Source: Mercenaria mercenaria (lineage: Eukaryota > Mollusca > Bivalvia > Venerida > Veneridae). Taken from it: a DNA stretch of 64,000 nt. Of this stretch, positions 23,023 through 34,423 are shown piece by piece. The stretch's first letter is position 1. Each line of letters opens with the position of its first letter. The stretch spans positions 13,534,001-13,598,000 of the forward strand of contig NC_069368.1 in NCBI RefSeq assembly GCF_021730395.1. The letters run 5' to 3'. The translations under genes were made by a program, and so were the position numbers. Under the pieces are notes generated by a model. The model saw only the letters and a list, made by a program, of their open reading frames with translations, made no database searches and was not told the origin of the DNA.

Positions 23023-23238
23023 GCCCCTCATCGATGTGGGTTCGGGCCTCACTCGGGGCTTTGAATTCTTCATGTGAGGAAGCTATCCAGCTGACTTACG
23101 GAAGGTCGGTGGTTCTACCCAGGTGCCCGTTCGTGAAGAAATAATGCACGGAAGGTCATTTGGGGTCTTCCTCCACCATCAAAGCTGGAAAGTCGCCAAA
23201 TGATCTATAACTGTATCGGTGCGACGTTAAATATAATC
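23023..23238 (+). mobile_element. SINE family 1 nested in the Harbinger relic
   Basis: Matching text runs from CTTGCCCCTCATCGATGTGG through CTTCCTCCACCATCAAAGCT to GGTGCGACGTTAAATATAAT. The first half of the tRNA-like head is missing. It is inserted just inside the left terminal repeat of the Harbinger element. Confidence 0.85.
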
Positions 23239-23619
23239 TGGAAAGTAGGGACCCAACAAAATAAATAAATAAACGATTTAAAAAAAGCGCGGAGCCCCAC
23301 GATTTATTTAATACATTTTTATTACTACGCTTTCCTACGCTTTCTTACTCTCTCAGTACGTTTTGTTATTACCTGTAGCGTTTTGTTACGAAACTAACAC
23401 GATCTGGTCAAGATCTGTTACGATTACCACGATATGCTATCACATTTTGTCACGTTCTATTTGGATCCCTCACGTTATAAAGTTCTAATAAGATCTCATA
23501 CGATTTATAGCCATGATTTTATCAAAATTGTCACGTTTTGAGCACAACTTGAGTTATAAATAGGATGCATAGGCCATCCTCTCACTTTCTGCAGAGAGGA
23601 ACGAGCTATCCATCCTAGA

Positions 23620-23900
23620 GAGGAAGATGCTGAATTGGCAATTTTCATGTATGTCTGTATAGTTACTCATCTGGAGCAGCAACAAGGGATGGAACAGGAC
23701 AGATTAGAAGGGATAGGAAGGAGACGAAAAAATAGAAGGCCTAGGACCTGCAGGGTGAGACTATGATTAAGTGTAAACCGAAGGCACCAATTGGGACAAT
23801 ACTCTCAACTTCTCAACAGAGAACTCAGGCGTGAAGATGTTGGTTCCAACGTCAACTTCGAAAGGCTGCCACCAGCTCTGTTAGAACTTAAAGAGTGGTG
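23620..23900 (+). pseudogene. Harbinger transposase N-terminal remnant
   Basis: Plus-strand translation gives fragments such as RRRKNRRPRTCRVRLWLSVN, HQLGQYSQLLNRELRREDVG and NFERLPPALLEL. These resemble the region just before the DDE domain of PIF/Harbinger nucleases (basic run, W-hydrophobic, 'fGqy..Ll.eLr.eD...f.nf.Rmpp'). The catalytic part is gone, as expected for an internally deleted copy. Confidence 0.6.
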
Positions 23901-24163
23901 TTTCCAAGTTCACCAAGATCTTCTACGATGGAGCATCAAGTTCTGATGCGCTATGTTAAGCTGTACTACGCTCTACTACAATTTCCACGTTCTACCACGC
24001 TCTCTCAAGATTTAACAATAAATCGGAATAATCGTGGAAAACATTTTGACTGTCAAATTATCACGATTCCACGAAGATCCCTGAAGATCACCACGATTCG
24101 ATACCACGACCCACCACGCTTCTCTCAAATCGTGGACATCGTGGCTAAGTGTAAACGCAGCAT

Positions 24164-25080
24164 TACTTGATAATAATTTTGTGCAATATTTCATATTTTA
24201 CAAATGTTCAAAGAAACTGTGCAAAACAGTAAAACACAAAAAGCACAGACTGCCTTTTTCAAAGCCTTTCAGTCATATGTAACGTCTCTTTAGTAATGAA
24301 TTTAATGCCAGAGTATGTTCATGTAATTTAGGGTATAATATAATGTAAAAGAAATAATAAATAAAGCAGCTGAAAACGTACACGATTCCTCTAAAACTTG
24401 TTCAAAAAGACAGTTTGACAGTGCCATGACCTATACTGCTAAAATAAAAGTACAATATATTGGAGGATACATAGTGGCTATACTTGGATATCAAACAAAT
24501 TCGAAAGTACGAAAAAAAAAAAACGCATTCAAAACAGAAGTATCTAAAATTGAACAGTACGAGTTGGTAAAAACAACCTTGCAATTTTTACATTCATTGA
24601 TGTGTTCTGAGACTTCTACCTCTAAATATCCCGAGAGTTTAAAGGAAACAACAGGAAAACAAATATAACTGACAATGCTTACAAGTTATCTGAAAGTCTA
24701 ATCAGTAATATCTTATCTGATCTGACAGTAGAAAATCTCAACAAGTTTGGTGCAAATCTTATTACAGATTCTGTACAAATGATTTCTTAAGGTTGCTTCT
24801 AAAGCTTCAGTTAAAGAAGAGGTTTCCTTTGACAGCCCGAATGTTGAAGACAATATTGAATCTAAAGTCAGTTCTTGTTTACATGAAATTACTTATAAAG
24901 CTGATGTAATAAACGAACTTTTTGGTAGTGTTCTGTCAATGGTCAGTTCAGTTTTGTTTAAACAGCTTCTAAGGACGTAATAAACGCTTTTGAAATTTAC
25001 AAAATAAAAATGGAGCGGCGCAGACAGGTTCATATTTCAACTTCACGAATTAAAAAACGGAAAACAAAACAGCATCTAAT
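24164..25080 (+). pseudogene. Decayed ORF of unknown multicopy family
   Basis: Protein-like text appears in segments: KIKVQYIGGYIVAILGYQTN, VKTTLQFLHSLMCSETSTSK, DNAYKLSESLISNILSDLTV, KASVKEEVSFDSPNVEDNIE and INELFGSVLSMVSSVLFKQL. The 'YIGGY' motif followed by lysines and a 'YPESL' segment resembles the C-terminal half of multicopy ORFs of unknown function seen in lophotrochozoan genomes, which often end in a PHD finger. That resemblance is from memory. The frame has several breaks, so I call it a pseudogene. It runs directly into the 60-bp minisatellite. Confidence 0.45.
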
Positions 25081-25081
25081 T

Positions 25082-27150
25082 TACAGGACCCAGTTCCATC
25101 AACATCGGGAAGTAGGGACCATGTTCCAACATCATCAGCAATCCAGGACCCAGTTCCATCAATATCAGGAAGTAGTGACCACGTTTCAACATCATCAGCA
25201 ATCCAGGACCCAGTTCCATCAATATCAGGAAGTAGAGACCATGTGCAAACATCATCAGCAATCCAGGACCCAGTTCCATCAATATCAGGAAGTAGAGACC
25301 ATGTTCAAACATCATCAGCAATCCAGGACCCAGTTCCATCAATATCAGGAAGTAGTGACCATGTTCAAACATCATCAGCAATCCAGGACCCAGTTCCATC
25401 AATATCAGGAAGTAGTGACCACGTTCCAATATCATCAGCAATCCAGGGCCCAGTTCCATCAACATCGGGAAGAAGAGACCATGTTTCAACATCATCAGCA
25501 CTCAAGGGCCCAGTTCCATCAACATCAGGAAGAAGAGACCATGTTTCAACATCATCAGCAATCCAGGACCCAGTTCCATCAATATCAGGAAGTAGAGACC
25601 ACGTTTCAACATCATCAGCAATCCAGGACCCAGTTCCATCAATATCAGGAAGAAGAGACGATGTTCTAACATCATCAGCAATCCAGGGCCCAGTTCCATC
25701 AATATCAGGAAGTAGAGACCATGTTCCAACATCATCAGCAATCCAGGACCCAGTTCCATCAACATCAGGAAGTAGAGACCATGTTTCAACATCATCAGCA
25801 CTCAAGGGCCCAGCTACATCAATATCAGAAAGTAGGGTCCATGTTCAAACATCATCAGCAATCAGGGGCCCAGTTTCATCAACATCGGAAATTAAGGACC
25901 ATGTTCAAACATCATCAGCAATCCAGGACCCAGTTCCATCAACATCGGGAAGTATAGACCATATTCCAACATCATCAGCAATTCAGGACCCAGTTCCATC
26001 AATATCAGGAAGTAGTGACCACGTTTCAACATCATCAGCAATCCAGGACCGAGTTAAATCAACATAAGGATTTAGGGACCATGTTCCGACATCATCAACA
26101 ATCCAGGACCAAGTTCCATCAATATCAGGAAGTAGAGACCATGTTCCGACATCATCAGCAATCCAGGGCCCAGTTCCATCAATATCAGGAAGTAGAGACG
26201 ATGTTCCGACATCATCAGCAATCCAGGACCAGTTCCATCAATATCAGGAAGTAGAGACCATGTTCCAACATCATCAGCAATCCAGGGCCAGTTCCATCAA
26301 TATCAGGAAGTAGAGACCATGTTCCAACATCATCAGCAATCCAGGGCCCAGTTCCATCAATATCAGGAAGTAGAGACCATGTTCCGACATCATCAGCAAT
26401 CCAGGGCCCAGTTCCATCAATATCAGGAAGTAGAGACGATGTTCCGACATCATCAGCAATCCAGGACCCAGTTCCATCAATATCAGGAAGTAGAGACCAT
26501 GTTCCAACATCATCAGCAATCCAGGACCCAGTTCCATCAACATCAGGAAGTAGAGACGATGTTCCAACATCATCAGCAATCCAGGACCCAGTTCCATCAA
26601 CATCAGGAAGTAGAGACGATGTTCCAACATCATCAGCAATCCAGGACCCAGTTCCATCAACATCAGGAAGTAGAGACGATGTTCCAACATCATCAGCAAT
26701 CCAGGACCCAGTTCCATCAATATCAGGAAGTAGAGACCATGTTCCAACATCATCAGCAATCCAGGGCCCAGTTCCATCAATATCAGGAAGTAGAGACCAT
26801 GTTCCAACATCATCAGCAATCCAGGGCCCAGTTCCATCAATATCAGGAAGTAGAGACCATGTTCCAACATCATCAGCAATCCAGGGCCCAGTTCCATCAA
26901 TATCAGGAAGTAGAGACCATGTTCCAACATCATCAGCAATCCAGGACCCAGTTCCATCAATATCAGGAAGTAGTGACCATGTTCCAACATCATCAGCAAT
27001 CCAGGACCCAGTTCCATCAACATCAGGAAGTAGAGACCATGTTCCAACATCATCAGCAATCCAGGACCCAGTTCCATCAATATCAGGAAGTAGTGACCAT
27101 GTTCAAACATCATCAGCAATCCAGGACCCAGTTCCATCAACAGCAATTGT
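25082..27150 (+). repeat. 60-bp minisatellite, ~34 units, encoding a 20-residue repeat
   Basis: Units of exactly 60 bases follow the pattern ATCCAGGACCCAGTTCCATC, AA(T/C)ATCAGGAAGTAGAGAC, CATGTTCCAACATCATCAGC. In the frame joined to the protein-like text on both sides each unit reads AIQDPVPSISGSRDHVPTSS. Because 60 is a multiple of three, a frame that is open in one unit stays open throughout, so several other frames on both strands are also open and should not be taken as genes. Runs of identical neighbouring units (three at 26521-26700, four at 26701-26940) show recent local duplication. The first half is more varied than the second. Confidence 0.95.
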
Positions 27151-27400
27151 TATCAATACGGCTGAACAGTCCGACCATACTTTGTCAGATAAAACAGCAT
27201 CTTCTGAAGAAGATGAAACATTTTGTCAAAAGGGCAACAAGTTGTATGTTGATGGGGCAGACTGGATTTGTTATGATAGTTGTAATAAAAGTTTTTGATA
27301 GAAAATGTGCAGACTTATCAAATGCTTTAAAATGGAAGAAGTTCTCCAAATTAAGCGTGTCGGGTATTATTGCACTGCTAGTGATTTAAAAGTAACGAGA
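27143..27400 (+). pseudogene. PHD-like tail following the minisatellite
   Basis: After the last repeat the same frame continues with TAIVINTAEQSDHTLSDKTA, SSEEDETFCQKGNKLYVDGA and DWICYDSCNKSF, and a second piece reads DRKCADLSNALKWKKFSKLS. The order Cys, 'DWICYDSC', Cys, Trp matches the second half of a PHD finger (…WI.CD.C…H..C…W…). The domain is broken. It suggests that the gene at 22.7-27.4 kb once encoded a PHD protein with an internal Ser/Pro-rich repeat. Confidence 0.5.
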
Positions 27401-28174
27401 GAGAAAAAAAAAAGAAGCAAAGAAAAAAATATTGCAAACGATTTTAATTGGAAACAATCTGTGGGTTTTCCGTAAGTCTTACCATAATGGGATATTTAAT
27501 ACTAAATATATATGTAGTGACTTGCTTCCCATTGGGAAGAATCACAGTTTTTACTTGTTTATTTCGAAAGGCTTGATGCATTATAATATGCATGGGATCA
27601 TTAAATTGAATACACCAAACTGATTAAATATTTATTAAACTTTTGAAATTTTGTAGCAGTTAGAAAATATACATTGTGCATCTTTATAAATTATAATACG
27701 AGAACAATTTCCAGTCTTAATTTTAGGTTTATATATCAGTTTTAAGATTGCAAAGTTAAGTTTCCAAAATTCTGTAAACTTCGAAATCTAGAAATTCTAA
27801 ACGTGAATAAAAATATTAAAACATTAAAAAGAATTTTGAACAGTAGAAATTCAGAATATATCTTTGGAAGACGATGGTTTATTCTATTTTATGATACTAT
27901 CATTATCATGATTATTAATATGACAGTCTTTATCTTTGGTAGACAATGGTGTTTTCTGTTTTATGATACCATGTTTATTAATATGCACTTAGCGTTCTGA
28001 AAGAAACATAGATAAATGGTAATTCTGCTTCAAAAGTAGACAACAAATTTCTATGTCTAGAATCATAGTTTCCTGTTCGGGAAGTCGGGAAAAATGCAGA
28101 GACCGTTCCCCCTACTTAAATAATGATGGAACTTAGTCTCTACTTCCAGATAATATTGGAAAATGTCTATTTAA
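27401..28174. other. AT-rich stretch, nothing recognised
   Basis: No gene or clear repeat is evident. A short imperfect duplication with the phrases ATCTTTGGAAGACGATGG and ATCTTTGGTAGACAATGG, each followed by TTTATGATAC, occurs at about 27861 and 27930 (period ~70). Confidence 0.4.
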
Positions 28175-29366
28175 CAAGAGGGCCATGATGACCCTGAATC
28201 GCTCACCTGAGTAATATGAGCCACATGTTTCAAATGGCAAACTGATGCTAACATATTAATAAAGTAGGTCAGTATGTCACATTCGTGGAAACTGAAAGTC
28301 AGTGTTAAGATCGGCGTGCAAAACTGTACACATCATCCAAATTTCAAGGCTGTATCTAAAAACAACAAAGTAGGTCAGTAGGTCAAGGTCACAGTCAAGT
28401 GATCCTTAATTGCTTGGGCCATCAGGTAATTATAATTAAAGTGTCTAGAAAATATGATCTAATAAGTATTTTTCCTAGTATATAACTCAAAATTGTAACA
28501 AGTGACCCGCAGGGCGGGGCCTCTTTTCACGCCAGGGGCATAATTTGAACAAACTTGTTAGAAATTCACCAGGCAATGCTACATACCAAATATCAAAGCC
28601 CTAAGCATTGAACTTTCAGACAACATGATCTTTAATTTGTTATTCCTATATAAGCCTAAGTTAAATTTGGTACCCTCAGGACAGGGCCTCTTTTCACCCA
28701 AGGGACATAATTTGACGATTTTTGGTAGAAACACTAGGAAAGGCAACATACCAAATATCAAAAGCCTAGGCCTTGCAGTTTCAGGCAAGAAGATTTTTAA
28801 AGTGTTTTTCCTATGAAAGTCTATGTATAATTTGAGACTCCCATGGGCAGGGTCTCTTTTCACCCAAAGGGCATAATTTGAACAATTTTGGTAGAGGACC
28901 ACAAGGCAATGCTACATACAAAATACCAAAGTCCTAGATCATGTGGTTTTAGACAAGAGTTTTAAAGTGTTTTCCTTTATAAGTCTATGTAAAACTTATG
29001 ACCCCCGGGACGGGCCTCTTTTTCACCCCAGGGGCAAAATTTGAACAATCTTGATAGAGGACCATAAGATGATGTCACATGCCAAATATCAAGGCTCTAA
29101 GCCTTGCGGTTTTGGACAAAAAGATTTTTAAAGTCTTTCCTTTCGGTTGCCATGGCAACCAGGTTCTGCATGGAATTTAATTCTTTGAATAATTTTGAAA
29201 GGGGACCACCAAAGGATCATTCCTGTGAAGTTTGGTGTAATTCTGCCCAGTGGTTTTGAAAACGAATTTTTTTTTAGAAAATGTTGACGAACGCACGACA
29301 CACAACGCACGACGGACATTGAGCGGTCACAAAAGCTCACAATGAGCCTTTGGCTCAGGTGAGCTA
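28175..29366. mobile_element. CAAGAGGG...GAGCTAA element, copy 1 (~1.2 kb)
   Basis: It begins CAAGAGGGCCATGATGACCC and TCGCTCACCTGAG, and ends in a hairpin (GCTCAC...GGCTCAGGTGAGC) followed by TAA. The interior holds about four ~160-base units with the phrase GGGGCATAATTTGAACAA and TACCAAATATCAAAGCCCTA. It has no coding capacity. Family wording matches the copy at 32842-34423 at both ends, while the cores differ in detail. The left subterminal GCTCACCTGAG is complementary to the 3' hairpin. Confidence 0.75.
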
Positions 29367-29489
29367 AAGCCAAAACTGAGACCTTTGTTCTGACAGTGTT
29401 GTTTTTAAGAAATAAATGCTTTATTTTTAAACATTATGTAAGAAATATTCTAGCACAGCCCAACAGATTATTTCTGAAATAGTGTGTTA

Positions 29490-30092
29490 AGGTAGTTCTG
29501 CACGTTTGATAAACCGGAAGTGAAGGCGTAACGTCATTTATCCGGAAAACGTAGAATAAATCCTGGATTCGGCGTACGGAAATGAAAATCAGTGAATGAA
29601 TTAAAAGCAACCTGTGAATAAATTTATTAAATTGTAACAGTCTCTATCTTTCTAAAGTTAAAATATGATATTAAAACATCTGACACGTTAAATAATTCAA
29701 AATAATGTCTCAAAATTAGCGTGAAATGTGCAGTTTACTTTAATCATGACCAAATATCTCAGAAATAAGTACACGGACCTATACATTTTATTTCACTATA
29801 TTATAAGCTATATGTTTATTTACGACTGTGAGATGTTTCATTAAAACCTACATTGTGGAAAATTTTCTATTCGCGAAAATGTTATGAAAGTTGCTATTTT
29901 CCCATAGACTCCCATTATGAAAGATTGCGTGAGGTCCAAATTTTTCAAATCAGTCTAGCAAAAAATCAAGCACACGACCCTATCCTTTTTATTTGCTTAA
30001 TTTTATAGGTATATTCTGAAGGTTTCAAAAATCAGAGTTTAATCAAATTCTATATTGTAGAAAAAATTCGATCCAAACGTGCAGAACTACCT
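29490..30092. mobile_element. TIR-bounded MITE, 603 bp
   Basis: The ends are AGGTAGTTCTGCACGTTTG and the exact complement CAAACGTGCAGAACTACCT. The interior is AT-rich and non-coding. Flanks are TTA on the left and AAA on the right; a degraded TTAA or TA target site is possible but not shown. The superfamily is undetermined. Confidence 0.75.
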
Positions 30093-31737
30093 AAATGCAA
30101 GACATGGGTCCGGTGGTTTTCAAATAAGTCTTTCTTTTCTCTCAACTTACTTTAATTCAGTTCAGCATTAAAATATTTTTGGGTAAATTATACCCAAATC
30201 AATATAGTCAATATATGTGTGAACATTCAACTTAGTGGCTCATATCGTTTTTAAGTTATATCTGATTATATAGCTACATTTGTCACGTGTGCACACCAAA
30301 CAGTTTGTCATTTTGCACGAAAGCTTGTTTTCAGATGAACTTTATTTTTTGAATTGTTTTTGATGTAAGTTAAAATCTTTAGGTTTTAGGTTTAATACTT
30401 TTTTTCACAAATTACATTTTACTCCTGATATTTCATTTCAAGAAAATTGCAAATTTTGATTTTGAAGATTTGTAACAGTTGATACTTTTTGTGGCAAAAT
30501 GTGGTATGTGCATGGCTTTGTTTGAAGTCTAAAAGTTTGAATCCAGGTCAGATTAGATTCCGTAGCGAATGAAACAGGAAGGTCATTTTTTTCTACAAAA
30601 AACGCATAAAACTGCGTTAACGAAGACATTGGATAAATAACCGATTACGGAAAACCAGCGTATAAAGTCGCTGAAGAATTCGGAGTCGGTGCATAAATTA
30701 ACTTTATTCCTGGTGAAACAAAAATATGGCGGTATTTAACAGGAAACGACGAACTAAACACAGATTAAAAGATGCAGTCAATAATCGAATAAATGTCAAT
30801 GAACAATTAGTACACAAAATATAAATATCATAAACCTCAGTGTGTAAATAGTTCTAATGGAACATTTATATTTTACTGCTCCCCTTGATTTTCTTGCCAG
30901 ATCATGAGCTTAAATTTGTTTTATCAACACCATACGAATGATGCAAATTATTTGAAATGTATATTTTATCAATATGCAATTAAAGAAATGGTATTTAATC
31001 ATTTTCCACTCCTACCTTTAAAGAGGCCAATATATAAGTATCCGATATTCATGTACTTTACTTGGAAAAATATATGAAACCAGCGTCATCCTGTTAAGTG
31101 AGACGTTTTAAGAGATTCCCTGTCATATGTGACCTTTTTCGCTGCTTCCCAAAGCTGGTCTCTTAAAACAGTCTCGACTGTACTTGTAAATTAATAGATA
31201 CCGCCGATGGAGATGTTGACTTTCGATTTCAGTGACTCACTCGACCGCCATAATTCGGATGCGTCCGTAACGAGTCGAAAACTACGCTAAAGGAAGTGGC
31301 TAATCCTACGGTCCCGTATGAATAGTGAAAAAGCCCGCAGGCAGTTATTTGTACGGCAGTTTTGTATCACACTGTACTGAAGTCATTCAACTGATATATT
31401 TTAAATCGATTTCTTGACTTCTTTCAGTCGTATATAACAGGAAGTGATTTCGAATATAGAAAAAGACTAATTTTATGTCTATGTGCAATATTGTTGTCAT
31501 CGTATGTTATATATAAAATAAATCAATGATTGTGTGAATAATGAAAATGTCATTTAAAGAAGTTCACGTCATGATTTGAATATTTCCTTCATATATCGAT
31601 TTATAAGACTGGAAAAAATATGGACAATATTCAGAGAGGGTCTGTCTGTCTTTCTATATTTGTATCTTTTATGTGTTATCTTACTTCAAGCGGGAGAGCC
31701 GTATTCGCAATTCACATATCATTGCAGTATATCGGTA
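30093..31737. other. Stretch with no recognised feature
   Basis: Reading frames are short and motif-free, and I see no repeat family shared with the rest of the window. It could be original intergenic sequence. Confidence 0.4.
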
Positions 31738-32010
31738 TCTGAATTATGGAGTTCAATCCGGAGAAGTGTGAGGTATTGAGGATTATTCGAAAGAAAAAAC
31801 CTATCATCTACAATTTTACACTCCATAATATAGCACTAAAAACAACAGACGCTGCTAAATACCTGGGCGTCACACTAAATTAAGATCTCAGTTGGTCAAA
31901 ACATTGATCATATTGATAACATCACATCAAAAGCAAATAATTCACTTCGGTTCATTCATAGAAGGCAACAGGAAAGTAAAGAAAAACAGCTTACAGCATC
32001 TATTGCAAAA
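31738..32010 (+). mobile_element. LINE reverse-transcriptase fragment (jockey-like)
   Basis: The translation reads MEFNPEKCEVLRIIRKKKPI, then LKTTDAAKYLGVTLN and LSWSKHIDHIDNITSKANNS. This is the segment just after the catalytic FADD box in jockey-like mollusc LINEs ('M.FNP.KC.vl', 'YLGV', 'LsW..Hi..i..KAn..L.F'). It is an isolated, decayed piece. Confidence 0.75.
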
Positions 32011-32107
32011 CCAGCAATTACAGGCATTCACTTGCATTGCTTCCAACTGATGGAGCATGTTTTAATATCACATATTATGGACCATTTAGATTATATGGCT
32101 CTTTTTA

Positions 32108-32662
32108 TTGAACAACATTTACATCAGGTTTGGGAATGCAGTTTTTAGACAAGTAGTTGGTATTCCTATGGGAACAAATTGTGCACCCCTTGTCGCAGAT
32201 TTGTTTTTATATTGTTATGAAAGAGACTTTATGTTGAGCCTTTCTCCAGATACGCAGGCAGATTTTATAACTGCATTTAATAACACATCACGCTATCTGG
32301 ATGATATTCTTAATATGGATAATCCTTTTTTTGGTCAATTGGTTGGAACTATTTATCCTAAGGAGCTTCAGTTAATTAAAACTAACAATTCGGATACTGA
32401 TGCTTCATTTTTAGATTTACATCTCTCTATTTATGACAATATTATACATACCAAAATTTATGACAAGAGGGATGATTTTAATTTTAGTATTGTAAATTTT
32501 CCCCATTTGGATGGGGATGTACATCAGGCTACATCTTATGGGGTATATATTTCTCAGTTAATTCGGTTTGCCAGAGCGTGTAGTCATGTCAAGCATTTCA
32601 ATGAACGTAATCAATATATTACAAGTAAACTTCTTCAGCAAGGCTACCGTTATTTCAAATAG
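32108..32662 (+). CDS. Reverse-transcriptase domain fragment (fossil)
   Basis: A 184-residue open stretch carries the RT motifs QVVGIPMGTNCAPLVADLFL (motif B) and SRYLDDIL (motif C, YxDD). A downstream ASFLDLHLSI segment and the 'thumb'-like KIYDKRDDFNFSIVNFPHLD and SYGVYISQLIRFARAC follow. Such proteins are common in cnidarian, mollusc and lancelet genomes as retroelement products. The N-terminal RT motifs are not present, so this is a remnant and not a working enzyme. The Penelope-like label is an inference. Confidence 0.75.
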   Translation: MNNIYIRFGNAVFRQVVGIPMGTNCAPLVADLFLYCYERDFMLSLSPDTQADFITAFNNTSRYLDDILNMDNPFFGQLVGTIYPKELQLIKTNNSDTDASFLDLHLSIYDNIIHTKIYDKRDDFNFSIVNFPHLDGDVHQATSYGVYISQLIRFARACSHVKHFNERNQYITSKLLQQGYRYFK

Positions 32663-32841
32663 CGTAAATATTTTGCTAAATTTTACTATCGTAATATTGA
32701 TTTAGTTTTAAAATTCAATAGTAATTTAAAGCCACTTCTGCGAGAAGGTATTTCTAAACCCGTTTTTATGGGGATGTGGTTTACAAACTTCGTAAGATCT
32801 TGGGTCATGGTAATTTTCCAAATGTATTCGGTAAAATTATA

Positions 32842-34423
32842 CAAGAGGGCCATGCTGGCCCTATATCGCTCACCTGATATCATTGCACTTGAGGACAAGA
32901 AGGTCCTCAGAAAAAATATCTAAGTCCACAGGACAGTAACAACAAAGGGAAGAAATTTAACCAAAAAGAAAAAAATTCTTACAAGGTACAGATATGTCAA
33001 AATACACGTAAAAATTGGAGGTACCATCCATGTTGTACCACAGAAAAGTGGTCCCGGTTTTTCCGTACGGCCAATAATAAAAAAGGTAAAAAATATAAGC
33101 TATTTATAGTAACGTAAAAGGAAAGTAATTACCAAAAAAAATTATTGTAAGTGAACAAAAGAAGGATCTGCCAAATAAATCTGTTGACATAAATGAAATT
33201 TCAGATCAGTTTCTTCATTAGTTACGGAGATATACCCATTTTAATTTAAAATAAAGGGAGGTAATCTGACATAAAATCAGTCCATAGTTATCTACCCTGA
33301 TTGGCTCAGTCCAACTAATGACAATAATGAAATTTCAAATAAGTCCTATAAGGACTTACTGATATAAATCCATTTTGATTACAATCAGGGGAGGTAATCA
33401 GATATAAAATAACTCTGAACCTACGCTTGGATCTGATTTGTCATGGAATCCAAAAATTATTGTTAAAGTTATTTTGGAAGTTTGTATCAAATAAAACCAT
33501 AAATGAAGTCTCTATATGGCTGCAAAAGCCAAAATAGCCAATTTTGGACCTTTAAGGGGCCATAACTCTGGAACCCATGAAGAAATCTGGCCAGTTCAAG
33601 AAAGGAACCAAGATCCTGTTGTGATACAAGTTGTGTGCAAGTTTTGTTAAAATCGAATCATAAATGAAGCTGCTATTGTGCAGACAAGGTCAAAATAGCT
33701 AATTTTGGCCCTTTCAGGGGCCATAACTCTGGAACCCATTATTGGATCTGGCCGGTTCAACTAAGGAATCAAGATCTTATGGTGACACAAGTTTTGTGCA
33801 AGTTTGATTAAATTCAAATCATAAATGAAGCTGCTATTGTGCAGACAAGGTCAAAATAGCTAATTCTGGCCCTTTCAGGGGCCATAACTCTGGAACCCGT
33901 ACTGGAATCTGGCCAGTTCAAGAAAGGAACTAAGATCTTATGGTCATACTAGTTGTGTGCAAGTTTGGAAAAAATAAATCAAGTCATAAATAAAACTGCT
34001 ATTGTGCAGACAAGGTCAAAATAGCTCATTTTGGCTCTTCGGGGGCCATAACTCTGGAACCCATAATGGGATCAGGCCAGTTCAAGAAAGGAACCAAGAT
34101 CTTATGGTGATACAAGTTATGTGCAAGTTGGTTAAATTCAAATCATAAATGAAGCTGCTATCGTGCAGACAAGAAATTGTTGATGCACAAAAATAGCAAA
34201 TTCTGGCCCTTTAAGTGGCAATAACTCTAGAACCAACGATGGGATGTGGCCAGTTTTCGAAAGGAATTGAGAAATCATGCCAATACAAGTTTTGTACAAG
34301 TTTGATTAAAATTGCTTGCAAAATGTGGTATCTATCTTGTTCACAAGAAATTGTGGACGGACGGACGACGGACGAAAGGCGATCACAAAAGCTCACCCTG
34401 TTACTACGTGACAGGTGAGCTAA
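32842..34423. mobile_element. CAAGAGGG...GAGCTAA element, copy 2, with precise empty site
   Basis: It starts CAAGAGGGCCATGCTGGCCC and TCGCTCACCTGATA, and ends in a GCTCACC...GGTGAGC hairpin followed by TAA. Removing 32842-34423 restores exactly the uninterrupted retroelement sequence present at about 17430 and, inverted, at about 20740 (GGTAAAATTATAAAACG), so no target bases were duplicated. The 3' hairpin with CTAA and no duplication is the Helitron/Helentron signature. The interior has five ~164-base units (GGCCATAACTCTGGAACCC). It is non-coding and non-autonomous. A TA duplication plus one extra A is the alternative. Confidence 0.75.

Larger units (their letters stand above)
22989..24160. 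mobile_element. PIF/Harbinger-type DNA transposon relic with TTA target duplication
   Basis: The terminal inverted repeats are TGCTCTGTTTACACTTAGCC at the left and GGCTAAGTGTAAACGCAGCA at the right (22 bases, two mismatches). They are flanked on both sides by TTA (22986-22988 and 24161-24163), the 3-bp duplication expected of PIF/Harbinger. The interior includes a SINE (23023-23238), a remnant of Harbinger transposase (23620-23900), and many scattered CACGAT/TCACG phrases on both sides. At 1.17 kb including the SINE it is an internally deleted, non-autonomous copy. Confidence 0.85.

Noticed and set aside
25076-27146. Long minus-strand and alternative-frame open frames (up to 290 codons, MELGPGLLMM-type repeats)
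   Set aside because: They are by-products of an array whose unit is exactly 60 bases. A frame open in one unit is open in all. Only the frame continuous with protein-like flanking text is worth considering.
25082-27150. CRISPR-like array
   Set aside because: There are no unique spacers. The units are contiguous 60-bp tandem repeats in an animal-type genome.
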